Shown here: in pieces, positions 18,817 to 28,249 of the stretch
Layout: each line of letters starts with the position of its first letter
How positions within the stretch are numbered: position 1 is the stretch's first letter
Assembly (NCBI GenBank): GCA_049649525.1
Contig: JBARZE010000040.1
Span: 62,001 to 126,000, forward strand
Length of the DNA: 64,000 bases
Source: JAAURB01 sp049649525
GTDB lineage: Bacteria > Cyanobacteriota > Cyanobacteriia > Cyanobacteriales > Microcoleaceae
Reading direction: 5' to 3'
Made by a program: the position numbers and the translations under genes
The notes under the pieces: generated by a model
What the model saw: only the letters and a program-made list of their open reading frames with translations
Told to the model about the DNA's origin: nothing
Databases searched by the model: none

Positions 18817-20694
18817 ATGAATCCGACCACCGATCGCGATCGCTATATTATATTTATTGACGAAATTATCACTCTTGTTCTCAAAGGGAAAATTGCGTCT
18901 AAACAGATCATTTATCGTCGTTTAGTCGATGAACTCAAACCGGGAACGGGAGAGATTTTTGAGCGCTGTTTAATGGAGAAAAGCAGCAATTTAGAACAAA
19001 CAGTAAAAACAGAATCAGACGAATTAAAACAAGCCAAAGCAACCCGGCAACTACGGGCGATTAAATTATTACAACAAGCCTGGGAACAATGGCAAAAGAA
19101 ATATCAGGCTCAAAGTCAATGTGATGTTGCGGTTCAACAAATTATCGCGGCACCCCCAGAGGAACGTTTAGGGATATTATTACAGGTTTTAGATCCGAAT
19201 CAATCTTATATTTTTAAGCATCCCCAAATTCAACAGTTAGCCCAATCTTTACAACAAGCGGCTGAAGAATTAACCGATCGATCCGAGGCTTTTGAACTGC
19301 GTCAATATGCGGCTGGATTAATTGAAGGTTTGACGGCTATTACTGAATTAGAACCCCATTTAATTAGTTGGATTTATGATTTACCAAACCGTGCGGTTGG
19401 CTTTGGTGAAGTAGCTGCCAATTCTGGTCCCTGGGCAAGTTGGGCAAAACAAGTGAGTCATCCCCTTGCCAAAGAATTATTTAATCAACAAGCTCATAAT
19501 CAATCTGCTGCTGCTGTTATTTTAGCTCAAAATACCATTAATTTAAAGGATTGGGTCGGGTTAATTGTATTGATGCGAGATGTACAGTTAGGGCTGGTTA
19601 CTTGGTTTGATAAACAAGCTTATAGCGCCCAATTGGGAATTGATTTATCGGGGGTAACTTTTATTGTATTTGCTATGGTTTGGAGTGAACTTAGTCAAGG
19701 GTTTCAAACCGTACCACTTTCAAGTGAAAAAGAACAGTTGTCTCAAGCTTGTTTCCAAATGACATTACAAATTTTACGGGCTTTTGCGGCGCGTCCTAAT
19801 TTTCCGCTTTATGGTGGTGTATTTGCCTCATTTTCCGGTAATAATTTCCGAGACACAATTGACTATTTGGATCGACCCTTAAACTTTGTAGAAAATATTC
19901 AGGAAAAGGCAAGAATTTTAACCGTTCTCGGTTATTCTCAACAGTGGATGGGTAATCCTCAAAAAGCATTAGATTTTCATAAAGAAGCCTTAGAACTATC
20001 TCGCCAAACACAAGATCGCACTTGTGAAGTGGCAAATTTAAATCATTTAAGTCGGTTAAATTGGCAAAATAATGATTATAATTCAGCGATTAATCAGGCT
20101 CAACGGTCGTTAATTTTAGCGCGACAAATTGGTGATAAAAAAGGAGAATCTTATAGTTTAGTGAGTTTAGGATTTTGTGAAATCATCATCGCTCGTCAAC
20201 AACGAACTGTGACCTTAGAACAGTTAGAGTCTTCAATTAACTATCTACAACAAGGATTAAAACTATCGGAAAAATTAAAGGATTTACTCAATCAAGCAGT
20301 GAGTTTAATTGGTTTAGGTATTGCTTCGGTGAGCCTCGAACAACCCTTACAAGCTGTGCCGTTTTTAGAACAAGGATTAACCATTGTCCAAAAAGTCGGA
20401 GATCGTAATCTCCAAACTTTAGGCCATGCTTATATCGCAGAAGCTTACTATCAACTTCAACGAGAAGAGTTAGCAATTTATCATGGCTGTTTAGGAATGT
20501 ATTTGCTGGAGCAACAAGGTAATATTCAATGGCAACAAACGGCTGCAATAGTGATGATTTTACAAGGGAGAGTAGGAGAAGAAAAATTTAACGCAAGTCT
20601 GGCAAAATATCGTTCTCAACTCATTGCTCAAATTGGTGTCGATGGTTTTGATTACTTACCTAATTTAATTGCTCGTTATCGACAGCAAAGATAA
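18817..20694 (+). CDS. Tetratricopeptide-repeat protein
   Basis: 625 residues, cytoplasmic. The N-terminal third has a helical region with conserved-looking blocks (IDEIITLVLKGKIASKQ, LRAIKLLQQAWEQWQKKYQ), the middle is an unfamiliar domain (ISWIYDLPNRAVGFG, GPWASWAKQVSHPLAKELF), and the C-terminal half from about residue 360 holds five or six TPRs (ARILTVLGYSQQWMGNPQKA, ESYSLVSLGFCEIIIARQ). The overall plan resembles large cyanobacterial TPR proteins of unknown function. No enzyme motif is visible; it probably scaffolds other proteins. It is transcribed divergently from ffh. Confidence 0.8.
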   Translation: MNPTTDRDRYIIFIDEIITLVLKGKIASKQIIYRRLVDELKPGTGEIFERCLMEKSSNLEQTVKTESDELKQAKATRQLRAIKLLQQAWEQWQKKYQAQSQCDVAVQQIIAAPPEERLGILLQVLDPNQSYIFKHPQIQQLAQSLQQAAEELTDRSEAFELRQYAAGLIEGLTAITELEPHLISWIYDLPNRAVGFGEVAANSGPWASWAKQVSHPLAKELFNQQAHNQSAAAVILAQNTINLKDWVGLIVLMRDVQLGLVTWFDKQAYSAQLGIDLSGVTFIVFAMVWSELSQGFQTVPLSSEKEQLSQACFQMTLQILRAFAARPNFPLYGGVFASFSGNNFRDTIDYLDRPLNFVENIQEKARILTVLGYSQQWMGNPQKALDFHKEALELSRQTQDRTCEVANLNHLSRLNWQNNDYNSAINQAQRSLILARQIGDKKGESYSLVSLGFCEIIIARQQRTVTLEQLESSINYLQQGLKLSEKLKDLLNQAVSLIGLGIASVSLEQPLQAVPFLEQGLTIVQKVGDRNLQTLGHAYIAEAYYQLQREELAIYHGCLGMYLLEQQGNIQWQQTAAIVMILQGRVGEEKFNASLAKYRSQLIAQIGVDGFDYLPNLIARYRQQR

Positions 20695-20900
20695 GGGACG
20701 ATGGTTGAAGTGTCAACTCATCCCATAAAATGAGTCCGATTAATCTATTTGAAGGTAAATTTTACTATTTTTAAACGCTTAGTCCGTGGGAATAGCCTAA
20801 AAATCGTACTTTAGGGAGAAATGAAATGATAATAATTTGATAAAATATGGTCAATGAATGTATCAATCTCGCTTAAAGGTTGTTGGGAACAAACGCTGCA

Positions 20901-21809
20901 ATGAATCAAAAACTTTTATCCTGTCTCTTTCGTAAACAGCAGCCACTTAATTGCTCGGGGAAAAGGTTTAATCCTCTTTCTATTGGCTTCCTGATTATTG
21001 CCAGCGGTTTAAGCTTCGGCTCGTCGGCAATAGCTCAAGAATATCCGGGATGTTTTCTGGAAACTCCAGAAGGAGAGGTTGTGTTCTTAACAGAAATTTG
21101 CCCGACCCCTGAACCCGAACCCCTACCCGGCTCAAGCGCCAGCACTTCACCACAAGGCAGAGTGTATCAAGCACAAATTATTGCACGAGATGGGAATATC
21201 CCGGTCATTGAGGCAGTATTTAACAACCAACGCGCTTTCAGAATGTTAGTTGATACAGGAGCAAGCAATACAGTCATTACACCCATTATGGCGGAATTCC
21301 TCGGAGTTGTTCCCAGCGGTAGAGAAACAGCAAATACCCCCAGCGCTAGAAATGTAGAATTTGATATCGGTTTAATCGAGTCTATTAATGTAGCAGGTGC
21401 GGTCAAAGATAATTTAGCAGTTGCCATCGCCCCGGCTTTAGATTTTGGACTGTTGGGACAAGACTTTTTTGGTCAGTACGATGTTACGATCAAACAGGAT
21501 GTGATTGAGTTTCGAGAACGCTCTGCATCTCCGCAAACGCCACGAAATTCTGAACCGTCTGAATCTTCTGAACCTGTTGGAGAACCCTCTCAACCCTTTG
21601 AAAATAGACCTGTCGGGGAACCTGCTGAAGTATTTGAGTCTGAACCTGTTGGAGAACCTTCTCTACCCTCAAACCGTTCAACAGACTCCGACTCAGATAC
21701 ATCTCTACCCTCAAACCGTTCAACAGACTCATCAGATCAGCCGTCAACAGCACCCTCAAACCGTTCAACAGACTCATCAGAATCATCTTCTGGTGAATCA
21801 TCCAATTAA
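20901..21809 (+). CDS. Secreted retropepsin-like aspartic protease
   Basis: About 302 residues from ATG 20901 (a TTG at 20880 would add seven). A signal peptide or membrane anchor (IGFLIIASGLSFGSSAIAQ) is followed by a clan AA aspartic protease domain with the catalytic FRMLVDTGASNTVI (D118) and the matching GLLGQDFFGQYDVTI. One active-site Asp is expected because these single-domain enzymes dimerise. The C-terminal 90 residues are low-complexity Ser/Pro/Glu repeats, including three LPSNRSTDS-type units. Likely periplasmic. It converges on trpD with a 5-base gap. Confidence 0.83.
   Translation: MNQKLLSCLFRKQQPLNCSGKRFNPLSIGFLIIASGLSFGSSAIAQEYPGCFLETPEGEVVFLTEICPTPEPEPLPGSSASTSPQGRVYQAQIIARDGNIPVIEAVFNNQRAFRMLVDTGASNTVITPIMAEFLGVVPSGRETANTPSARNVEFDIGLIESINVAGAVKDNLAVAIAPALDFGLLGQDFFGQYDVTIKQDVIEFRERSASPQTPRNSEPSESSEPVGEPSQPFENRPVGEPAEVFESEPVGEPSLPSNRSTDSDSDTSLPSNRSTDSSDQPSTAPSNRSTDSSESSSGESSN
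21560..21800. repeat. Coding repeats in the retropepsin tail
   Basis: Two unit types repeat: CCTGTTGGAGAACC (VGEP) at about 21571, 21613 (variant) and 21646, and CCCTCAAACCGTTCAACAGA (SNRST) at about 21666, 21711 and 21759. Spacing stays a multiple of three, so the frame is maintained. Confidence 0.8.
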
Positions 21810-21814
21810 TCTAC

Positions 21815-22897
21815 TTAATCTTTGAGAAACTGAATTAACTCTTCTAATTTCAACCAAGCCGAACCATTTTGTAAGATCTCTTGCGCTATTTTAATACCTT
21901 CAGCATGAGCAGCCAGAGGAACAACTCCCGCGACTTGCAACGCCAGAGAAGCATTCAACGCCACTACATCTTGTTGGGCTGGGGTTGCTTTCCCTTGCAA
22001 GACGTTGCGTAGAATTTCTAGGTTTTCTGCCACTTCTCCCCCCTTTAAAGCGCTTAGAGGAGCATTTGTTAAACCCAATTCTTGTGGATCAACAGTAGCC
22101 GACTGTACGCTCCCCGATGATAATATTGCTAAATCTGTTAGATCTGCCAAACCCGCCTCATCCAGTTTTTCCCGTCCATGTAGAACAATAGCAGCTTCGG
22201 TTCCCAACTTGCCTAATGCGCTTGCAACAGTTTCCAGCAATGTTGGTGAAAATACCCCCATTACTTGTCCTTGTGGCATTAACGGATTCACTAACGGCCC
22301 AATTAAATTAAATACGGTTCGGACTTTTAAGGTTTTTCGTAACGGCACAACTGCTTTCATTGCCGGATGCCAACCCGGTGCAAACAAAAACGTTACCCCC
22401 ACTTCTGTTAAAGCGGCTTTTACTTTCTCACCCCCAGCACTCAAATTCACCCCCAGCGCCTCCAGAACGTCCGCAGAACCGACTTGACTTGATGCCGAAC
22501 GATTTCCGTGTTTTGCCACCGGAACCCCCGCTGCTGCGGCGACAAAGGCCACTGCTGTTGAAATATTGAAGGTTGAAGCCCCGTCTCCTCCTGTTCCGCA
22601 AGTATCAATCACACGAACTGCTGAATCAGATGATAATTTAACAGTAGAAGTTTCTGTTTGACCCAGAGATTGAGATTTTAATACTTCAGCCATCCCCGCT
22701 AACTCTGAAGCCGTAACGCTTTTTGCTTGTAGCGCCACTAAAATTGCACCGGATAATACAGCAGGAATTGATTCAGCTAGCCATCCCTGCATTAACGCTG
22801 AGGCTTGATTTTGAGATAAGGATTGACGATCTAACAGTTGTTGTAGCAAACTCGGCCAAAGATTGGGATCTTCTATCTCCAAGGCAGGATCTGTCAT
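21815..22897 (-). CDS. trpD: Anthranilate phosphoribosyltransferase
   Basis: Second committed step of tryptophan synthesis, joining anthranilate and PRPP. The 360-residue protein has the PRPP-binding VIDTCGTGGDGASTFNIST near residue 95, KHGNRSASSQVGSADVLEALG near 128 and PLVNPL near 200. Length is typical. The TrpD copy is alone here, as usual in cyanobacteria where trp genes are scattered. Stop-to-stop distance to the convergent upstream gene is only a few bases. Confidence 0.96.
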   Translation of the reverse strand: MTDPALEIEDPNLWPSLLQQLLDRQSLSQNQASALMQGWLAESIPAVLSGAILVALQAKSVTASELAGMAEVLKSQSLGQTETSTVKLSSDSAVRVIDTCGTGGDGASTFNISTAVAFVAAAAGVPVAKHGNRSASSQVGSADVLEALGVNLSAGGEKVKAALTEVGVTFLFAPGWHPAMKAVVPLRKTLKVRTVFNLIGPLVNPLMPQGQVMGVFSPTLLETVASALGKLGTEAAIVLHGREKLDEAGLADLTDLAILSSGSVQSATVDPQELGLTNAPLSALKGGEVAENLEILRNVLQGKATPAQQDVVALNASLALQVAGVVPLAAHAEGIKIAQEILQNGSAWLKLEELIQFLKD

Positions 22898-23087
22898 AGA
22901 AGGATTAGATATTAAGACTTCAGACTTTAGATTTTAGGGGAGAAGTTGAACTGCTGTCTACTAAATTAGTCGCGATCGCACGGGTAGCGCCCCTGACTAT
23001 ACAAGCGTCTCTGGTGAAAAGATCAGTCGATACATTTAACAATTGAGACTCTCAACCACTTATTCAATCATATTTCTCAAATTTCAT

Positions 23088-24130
23088 CTATCCCAACATC
23101 ACTACTCAATTGCAGATTGAAGGCAATGATGAGATTGCAACTTTAGCACAAGGATTTAATTTCATGGTGCAATAAGTGGCAGAACGAGATCGATATATTA
23201 ATGCTCAGATGGAAGCGCTAGAAGATACCCTAGAAAAGCTTCAACAGATGCCTCATCTGGTTCAAACGGAAAAAATGTCTGCTTTGGGTCGAATGGTTGC
23301 TGGGGTGGCTCATGAGATTAATAATCCCGTTAGCTTTATCTATGGAAACGTGACTCAGGCCGAAGAATATATTAATGATTTATTCAATTTAATACAACTT
23401 TATCAATAATAATATCCTCAGCAGACTGCGGTTATTGAAGAAGAAATAGAAGCGATTGATCAAGATTTTCTCACAGAATATTTAGCTAAACTATTACAAT
23501 CAATTAAAGTGGGTGCTGAAGGGATTGGTGAAATTGTTAAATCTCTACGCAACTTCTCCCGCCGGAGATGAAGCTGAAATTAAAGCGGTAGATTTGTATA
23601 GCGGTTTAGACAGTACTCTCACCATTGAGTTGCATCGCCTCAAGCCTCAGCCTCACCGCCCAGAAATTCAAGTGATTCAAAACTACGATCAATTGTCTAA
23701 TGTAGAGTGTTATTCCGGTCAGCTTCATCAATTTTTTATGGATTTTCTAACTAATGCCATTGATTTCATTGATGAAGATTGGGTTCATCTGCAATTACAA
23801 AATATAGAAACAATCAGTCAATATCAACCTAGTCTTATTCTTTATACTAAAATACTGAATAATAGCTCAGTTTATCTTCAATTTATTGACAACGTTCCAG
23901 GTATCCCGAATCCGATGAATTCTCAACTGTTTGATCCCTTTTTGACGACAAAAACAGTAGGAAAAGAAACAGGACTGGGATGATCGATTAGTTATCAAAT
24001 TATTGTAGAAAAACATCAAGGAAAGCTAAGTTATGATTCTATATCCGGACAGGGAACTAATTTTATCATTGAGCTTTTTATTTCTATATCACAATCTGAA
24101 ATCCATAATACTTTCAAAAAATGTGCTTAA
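23088..24130 (+). pseudogene. Decayed HAMP-histidine kinase gene
   Basis: The remnant begins inside a HAMP domain (TTQLQIEGNDEIATLAQGFN), continues through a coiled coil and HisKA (GRMVAGVAHEINNPVSFIYG) and ends with an HATPase (FIDNVPGIPNP, SISYQIIVEKHQGK). The membrane-sensor part is absent. Damage: TAA at 23173, a double TAA at 23407-23412, a one-base insertion near 23566 and TGA at 23981 inside GLG-stop-SIS. The kinase at 14709 is a close paralogue; its LYQQQFPEP aligns with LYQ-stop-stop-YPQQ here, showing both stops replaced Gln codons. No functional product is expected. Confidence 0.88.
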
Positions 24131-24405
24131 TTAAAAATATAGCGTCGTCAAGCCCGGAGCGTTGCGCTATAGCAGTAGCCTGCCGTTAGGTGTAAGCCAT
24201 GCCGTGTTTACTATTGCCATGTTTACTATTGCCAAATGGGCTATAGAGAAGTATGCTGTGAAAGGGTTTAAAAATAAATATATAAATTTCCGAACTAATC
24301 TGCGTAGTGCCATAGAATCGTTTTAATGAATATTTTGCTAAACTGAATTTAGTAAAAATTATCAAATAAAATGTGAGTGTTTAAAATAATGGGTGGAAAA
24401 GTAAA

Positions 24406-24750
24406 TTGAAGAAAGTATTGTTAATCATATTCTTTGGCATAATCTCATTAAATATAATGATTTCCGATCCTATATTAGCCGCAAATAAAACGAAAGGTGC
24501 TGAAATTTTTGCGACGAATTGTGCTGTTTGTCATAGGGGAGGCGGAAACGTTATTGTCGCTTACAAAACCTTGAAAAAAGATGCATTATCTAAATATTTA
24601 AAAGGGTTCGATCGCCATGCTGAAGCCTCAGTTATTGATCTAATAACTAATGGGGAACATGCGATGCCAGGATTTAAAGGTTATTTAAGTAAAGATGACA
24701 TCAAAAAAGTTGCTACTTATGTAGTTCAGCAAGCTCAAACAGAATGGTAA
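24406..24750 (+). CDS. petJ: Cytochrome c6
   Basis: Lumenal haem c carrier between cytochrome b6f and photosystem I, replacing plastocyanin under low copper. The 114-residue precursor has a cleavable signal peptide (MKKVLLIIFFGIISLNIM, likely cut before ANKTKG), the haem site CAVCH at 39-43 and the axial-Met region GEHAMPGFKG. The start is a TTG at 24406 with GGTGGAAAAG upstream; the preceding in-frame codons reach a TAA at 24382 without an ATG, so TTG is the only start that keeps the whole signal peptide. Confidence 0.93.
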   Translation: MKKVLLIIFFGIISLNIMISDPILAANKTKGAEIFATNCAVCHRGGGNVIVAYKTLKKDALSKYLKGFDRHAEASVIDLITNGEHAMPGFKGYLSKDDIKKVATYVVQQAQTEW

Positions 24751-24790
24751 AAACTGATATTAAATAGCGTAAATATTTGAGATAATTATT

Positions 24791-25585
24791 ATGGTTTTAA
24801 AACCTATTAATACCGCGATTGCTCACTCGAATTTGTCTGATATTCGCTTAATTGCGACTGATGTAGACGGCACTTTAACTCAAGATGAAAAATTCACCCC
24901 TAAACTGATTCAAGCAATTGATAAATTGAGTCAAGTTGGAATTGAGGTGATGTTAATTACAGGACGTTCCGCCGGGTGGGTACAAGCCTTAAATCATTAT
25001 CTTCCTGTCCGAGGCGCAATGGCTGAAAATGGCGGTATTTTTTATGATAAAAATCATCATATTCCTCAGTTTATTACCCCGATTTCAGATCCAGATAAAC
25101 ACCGTCAAAATTTGGCGAAAATGTTTCAGTCTTTAACAGTAGACTTTCCTAATTTACAGCCCAGCACTGATAATCTATTTCGTCTAACTGATTGGACATT
25201 TGATGTGAAAGGACTAGATTTAAATACGATTAAAAAATTAGCTCAACGCTGTATAACTGAAGGTTGGGGTTTTACTTACAGTACTGTTCAATGTCATATT
25301 AAACCTCAATTCCAAGAAAAAGCCACAGGCTTAAAACAAGTTTTATCAGATTATTTCCCTCATTTATCCCCGCAGCAGATTATCACAATTGGCGATAGTC
25401 CCAATGATGAAAGTTTATTTGATCAAACTTTATTTCCGCAGTCGGTTGGCGTGGCCAATTTATTAAAATATACAGAACAGTTAACCCATAAGCCTACTTT
25501 TATCACAACTGAATCAGAAGTAGATGGCTTCTGTCAATTGGTAGAGATTTTAATAAATTGTCATTCCTCTGAACTCAGATGCTAA
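24791..25585 (+). CDS. HAD-superfamily (class IIB) phosphatase
   Basis: 264 residues, cytoplasmic. Motif I is LIATDVDGTLTQD (nucleophile Asp) near residue 23, motif II is MLITGRSAGW, and motifs III/IV are a conserved Lys in KATGLKQVL and IGDSPNDESLFD near 205. The cap type is IIB, like sucrose- or phosphoglycerate-phosphatases and Cof proteins. It lies 40 bases after petJ in the same direction; a sugar-phosphate role is plausible but the substrate is not shown. Confidence 0.87.
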   Translation: MVLKPINTAIAHSNLSDIRLIATDVDGTLTQDEKFTPKLIQAIDKLSQVGIEVMLITGRSAGWVQALNHYLPVRGAMAENGGIFYDKNHHIPQFITPISDPDKHRQNLAKMFQSLTVDFPNLQPSTDNLFRLTDWTFDVKGLDLNTIKKLAQRCITEGWGFTYSTVQCHIKPQFQEKATGLKQVLSDYFPHLSPQQIITIGDSPNDESLFDQTLFPQSVGVANLLKYTEQLTHKPTFITTESEVDGFCQLVEILINCHSSELRC

Positions 25586-25624
25586 AATCAACAACGAAAC
25601 ATCAGTTAATCAGGAACCCAGAAG

Positions 25625-25909
25625 ATGCCAAAAGCAACTTGGAATGGAGTCACTTTAGCCGAAAGCGATCGGTGTGAAGTGGTAGAAGGAAATCAATATT
25701 TTCCCCCAGATGCGATCAACAAAGAATATTTTCAAGACAGTAGTACCCACACAACCTGTGGTTGGAAAGGGGTAGCAAGTTATTATAATATCGTTGTCGA
25801 TGGACAAGTGAATAAAGATGCGGCTTGGTATTATCCCACACCCAAGTCCGCCGTAGAGAAAGTGGCAGGTTATATTGCTTTTTGGAAAGGTGTTAAAGTA
25901 GAAGCCTGA
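25625..25909 (+). CDS. DUF427-family protein
   Basis: 94 residues matching the DUF427 pattern: a short beta-barrel with PKATWNGVTLAES at the start, VVEGNQYFPPDAIN, then the Cys-containing STHTTCGWKGVASYYNIV and NKDAAWYYPTPKSAVEKVAGYIAFW. Function of the family is unknown. It follows the HAD gene by 39 bases in the same direction, perhaps forming a petJ-HAD-DUF427 operon. Confidence 0.9.
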   Translation: MPKATWNGVTLAESDRCEVVEGNQYFPPDAINKEYFQDSSTHTTCGWKGVASYYNIVVDGQVNKDAAWYYPTPKSAVEKVAGYIAFWKGVKVEA

Positions 25910-26246
25910 CTATCTAGTTAGCAGGAGTATTGGGTAGTCGTTGGATATGAAGTGATTACCCTGCTTCTTACCAAAGGAATAATTCAGTCATTCGGTAGTC
26001 TAAAGAACGGTTTACAGTATAATTTTGTTTATACTCTAGTGATTTAAGTTAACAACGATCATCAGTGTGTCGAGAATCGACTCAATTATTAAAATCGTAT
26101 AGAGCTTGAGATTGCTAAAAAATCTAATATTAGAATAAAATTTCTAAAAGTCTTGATTCATTTAGCATCGGGTGATCCGATGATCTCAAGTAGTGAATGT
26201 TAAGATGTCTAGATGTTATTTAATTTAACCATTTAACTCAGAGGTA
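25910..26246. other. Intergenic region
   Basis: About 340 AT-rich bases between the DUF427 gene and the next plus-strand gene. No gene, repeat or clear terminator is visible; a promoter for the 26253 gene should lie here. The leader ends with GAGG at 26241-26244. Confidence 0.45.
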
Positions 26247-26252
26247 TTGTAT

Positions 26253-27242
26253 ATGCAGATTAAAAATGATCCTTCTTCCAATCCCTATGCTCATGACGAG
26301 CTAGAGCAAGAGTCTGTTGGGGAGTCTGAGTTACACCCGGCGGTTAAAACGGGTTCGCTCATTGCTTTAATTGCGGTTATTCTCGGAACTTTGCTGGGTT
26401 CTTTATTAGCCACTCCAGATCCTACAGAAATTGCCGAGCAAGACGATAATGAAGTCATTACAGCGACTGAGTTTTCTTCTGAGCCTGAAATTATTGAATC
26501 CGAAACGACAGCAGTTACACCCCCGGTTACTACTTCTGTGAGTCCGACAACAGATGTAGCCCCAATTACAACAGCTCCTATCACTTCAACCGATAGTACT
26601 GAAATCGATACTACAACAGCTCCTATCACTCAAACCGATGAGATTGAAGTCGATGAGACTCTACCCGAGGATGCTATTAGGCTCAACTCAGGTTTAAACT
26701 ATTCTCAAACCACTGAACTGGAACCTGTTGCACCCATCGGCGGTTTTCCAGATGAGCCTGTCGAGACCCCAGAGGCAACAACCCCAGAAACTCCAGTAGT
26801 ATCTGAGGGAGTTGACCCGGCAACAACCCCAGAAACCTTAACAACCACTGGGTCGTCACTGCCTGATATTGAAACGACAACTCCAGAAACCACAACATCG
26901 GTGGATCCCTCTGCTCTTGACACCACGACCCCACAAGTGGCCACTGCTACGGCTCTTGATCCAGCGCAATTAGAACAGTTGAGCCAAACAGTCTATCAAA
27001 CCATTGACCAAGCTTGGACCACCACTCCAGTCACCGGAGAATCTGTCTATAGAGTGAAAGTGGATCAAAATGGCTCAATTATCGGGTTTGAACCCAAATC
27101 TTCCGTGGCCACACAAAATGTAGATAATACCCCCTTACCCGAGTTAGCCTCTTCTCAGGGTGTGACGACTGCTCCTTCTTTTGCCGAATTTGACGTAATT
27201 TTTCAACCCGATGGACTGTTACAACTCAACCCGGCTGAGTAA
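26253..27242 (+). CDS. Single-pass membrane protein with Thr/Pro-rich spacer
   Basis: About 329 residues from ATG 26253, placed 8 bases after a GAGG; a TTG at 26247 would add two residues. One membrane segment (SLIALIAVILGTLLGSLLA, about 35-53) is followed by about 190 residues of Thr/Pro/Glu low complexity and a C-terminal domain of about 90 residues (TVYQTIDQAWTTTPVTGESV, YRVKVDQNGSIIGF). The end domain resembles a small TonB-like or envelope fold but I cannot assign it. The spacer suggests spanning of the periplasm. Confidence 0.68.
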   Translation: MQIKNDPSSNPYAHDELEQESVGESELHPAVKTGSLIALIAVILGTLLGSLLATPDPTEIAEQDDNEVITATEFSSEPEIIESETTAVTPPVTTSVSPTTDVAPITTAPITSTDSTEIDTTTAPITQTDEIEVDETLPEDAIRLNSGLNYSQTTELEPVAPIGGFPDEPVETPEATTPETPVVSEGVDPATTPETLTTTGSSLPDIETTTPETTTSVDPSALDTTTPQVATATALDPAQLEQLSQTVYQTIDQAWTTTPVTGESVYRVKVDQNGSIIGFEPKSSVATQNVDNTPLPELASSQGVTTAPSFAEFDVIFQPDGLLQLNPAE

Positions 27243-27275
27243 TTATCAGTTTTGGTTTTTCTAGTAGATTTCAGT

Positions 27276-27309
27276 AGAGACGTTCGGTGAGAGCGTCTCT
27301 GTTTGTTTT
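27276..27309. terminator. Bidirectional terminator hairpin
   Basis: AGAGACG (27276-27282) pairs perfectly with CGTCTCT (27294-27300) and is followed by GTTTGTTTT on the plus strand. It separates two convergent genes. The GTAGAGACGTT style also matches a dispersed cyanobacterial repeat seen again near 51934. Confidence 0.65.
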
Positions 27310-27856
27310 AAGGTTGTAAAATCAGTTGCCATTCTTTCCCTTCAGGCACCCACAACGGTAAGTCTGTTTCTCCGACAATATAAGGCCCCCAATAGCGCCG
27401 AGAGCCATCTTGAGCAAAACCCACTAGAATATCTCCCGGTTGTAAATCTAAGCTTTTTTCCGGTAAAGACAGCAATAAGCCCGTTTGACTGCCTTCTTGG
27501 GGTGCAAAATCCCAATGGGTTGAGGTGGATGTTGAGGCCGTATTGTTTGAGCGATTTAACAGCGCTACACGCACCGGATGTTGTGTGGGGTTACTCACTC
27601 GTAAGCCTCCTGTAGCCGTCTCAGCAGCCGATTCAGTTGTTATGGGGGTGATTGATGTCGTTACCCGCACGGAAGGACTCGAAGCTGTAGGAGAAGGCAC
27701 TACAGCCGGGATTTCAGGGGGGGCAGAAACCGGATTAGAGGGGGGAGTCAATGGGAATAAGGCAATACAGGTTTTGAGTAAAATAGGCTTGAGACTCAAA
27801 ACAGACAGTAGAATGACCCCGATTATCCCAAAAACTAGATAAGCTCTGGATTTCAT
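27308..27856 (-). CDS. Membrane-anchored hypothetical protein
   Basis: 182 residues with one N-terminal membrane segment (YLVFGIIGVILLSVLSLKP), a Pro/Thr/Ser spacer (about 40-80) and a C-terminal beta-rich domain (PTQHPVRVALLNRS, LSLPEKSLDLQPGDILVGF, RYWGPYIVGETDLPLW). Not recognised. Its architecture parallels the convergent neighbour at 26253. Likely periplasmic or outer-face. Confidence 0.65.
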   Translation of the reverse strand: MKSRAYLVFGIIGVILLSVLSLKPILLKTCIALFPLTPPSNPVSAPPEIPAVVPSPTASSPSVRVTTSITPITTESAAETATGGLRVSNPTQHPVRVALLNRSNNTASTSTSTHWDFAPQEGSQTGLLLSLPEKSLDLQPGDILVGFAQDGSRRYWGPYIVGETDLPLWVPEGKEWQLILQP

Positions 27857-27912
27857 GGTTTAAAATCGTGTATCTTAAAATATACTGAGGGCTAAGTTTT
27901 CTCCCCAAAGCG

Positions 27913-28248
27913 ATGCAGAACACTCGTCTAAATCGACTATTTGATATCTTCCTAGCACGACTGGGACAGTGGCTACAAAACCCTTGGCGACGGATCTCCG
28001 TTTTGGTAATTAGCTTGCTGTTCGGTACTTTTTTAGGGATTGCTATTTCTACGATAGCGGGACAAGAGGCTAGTTGGGATATTAGTGTGGCGTTTATTTT
28101 ATTATTGTTAACTGAGTTAGTTAGTGTACTGGCTTATCGTCAGCGACCCTCAAAAACTCAAAAATCCATTTGGATTGAATGTCTCAATGCGCTTAAAATG
28201 GGCTTGAGTTATAGTTTATTCTTGCTAGCGTTTTTGCTTGGATCATAA
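27913..28248 (+). CDS. DUF565/Ycf20-family membrane protein
   Basis: 111 residues, the cyanobacterial/plastid Ycf20 type. It starts MQNTRLNRLFDIFLARLGQW and has three hydrophobic segments (RRISVLVISLLFGTFLGIA, ISVAFILLLLTELVSVLAY, MGLSYSLFLLAFLLG). In algae Ycf20 affects thermal dissipation of light energy; the cyanobacterial role is not settled. The stop is one base before the ATG of glycerate kinase, so the two are co-transcribed. Confidence 0.88.
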   Translation: MQNTRLNRLFDIFLARLGQWLQNPWRRISVLVISLLFGTFLGIAISTIAGQEASWDISVAFILLLLTELVSVLAYRQRPSKTQKSIWIECLNALKMGLSYSLFLLAFLLGS

Positions 28249-28249
28249 A

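Noticed and set aside
21505..21825. Long open frames on both strands over the retropepsin tail
   Set aside because: They are by-products of in-frame repeats in the real gene.
24131..24405. Inverted repeat ATAGCG/CGCTAT and a doubled GTTTACTATTGCCA upstream of petJ
   Set aside because: Could be a small mobile-element scar or regulatory site, but no terminal repeats or target duplication are clear.
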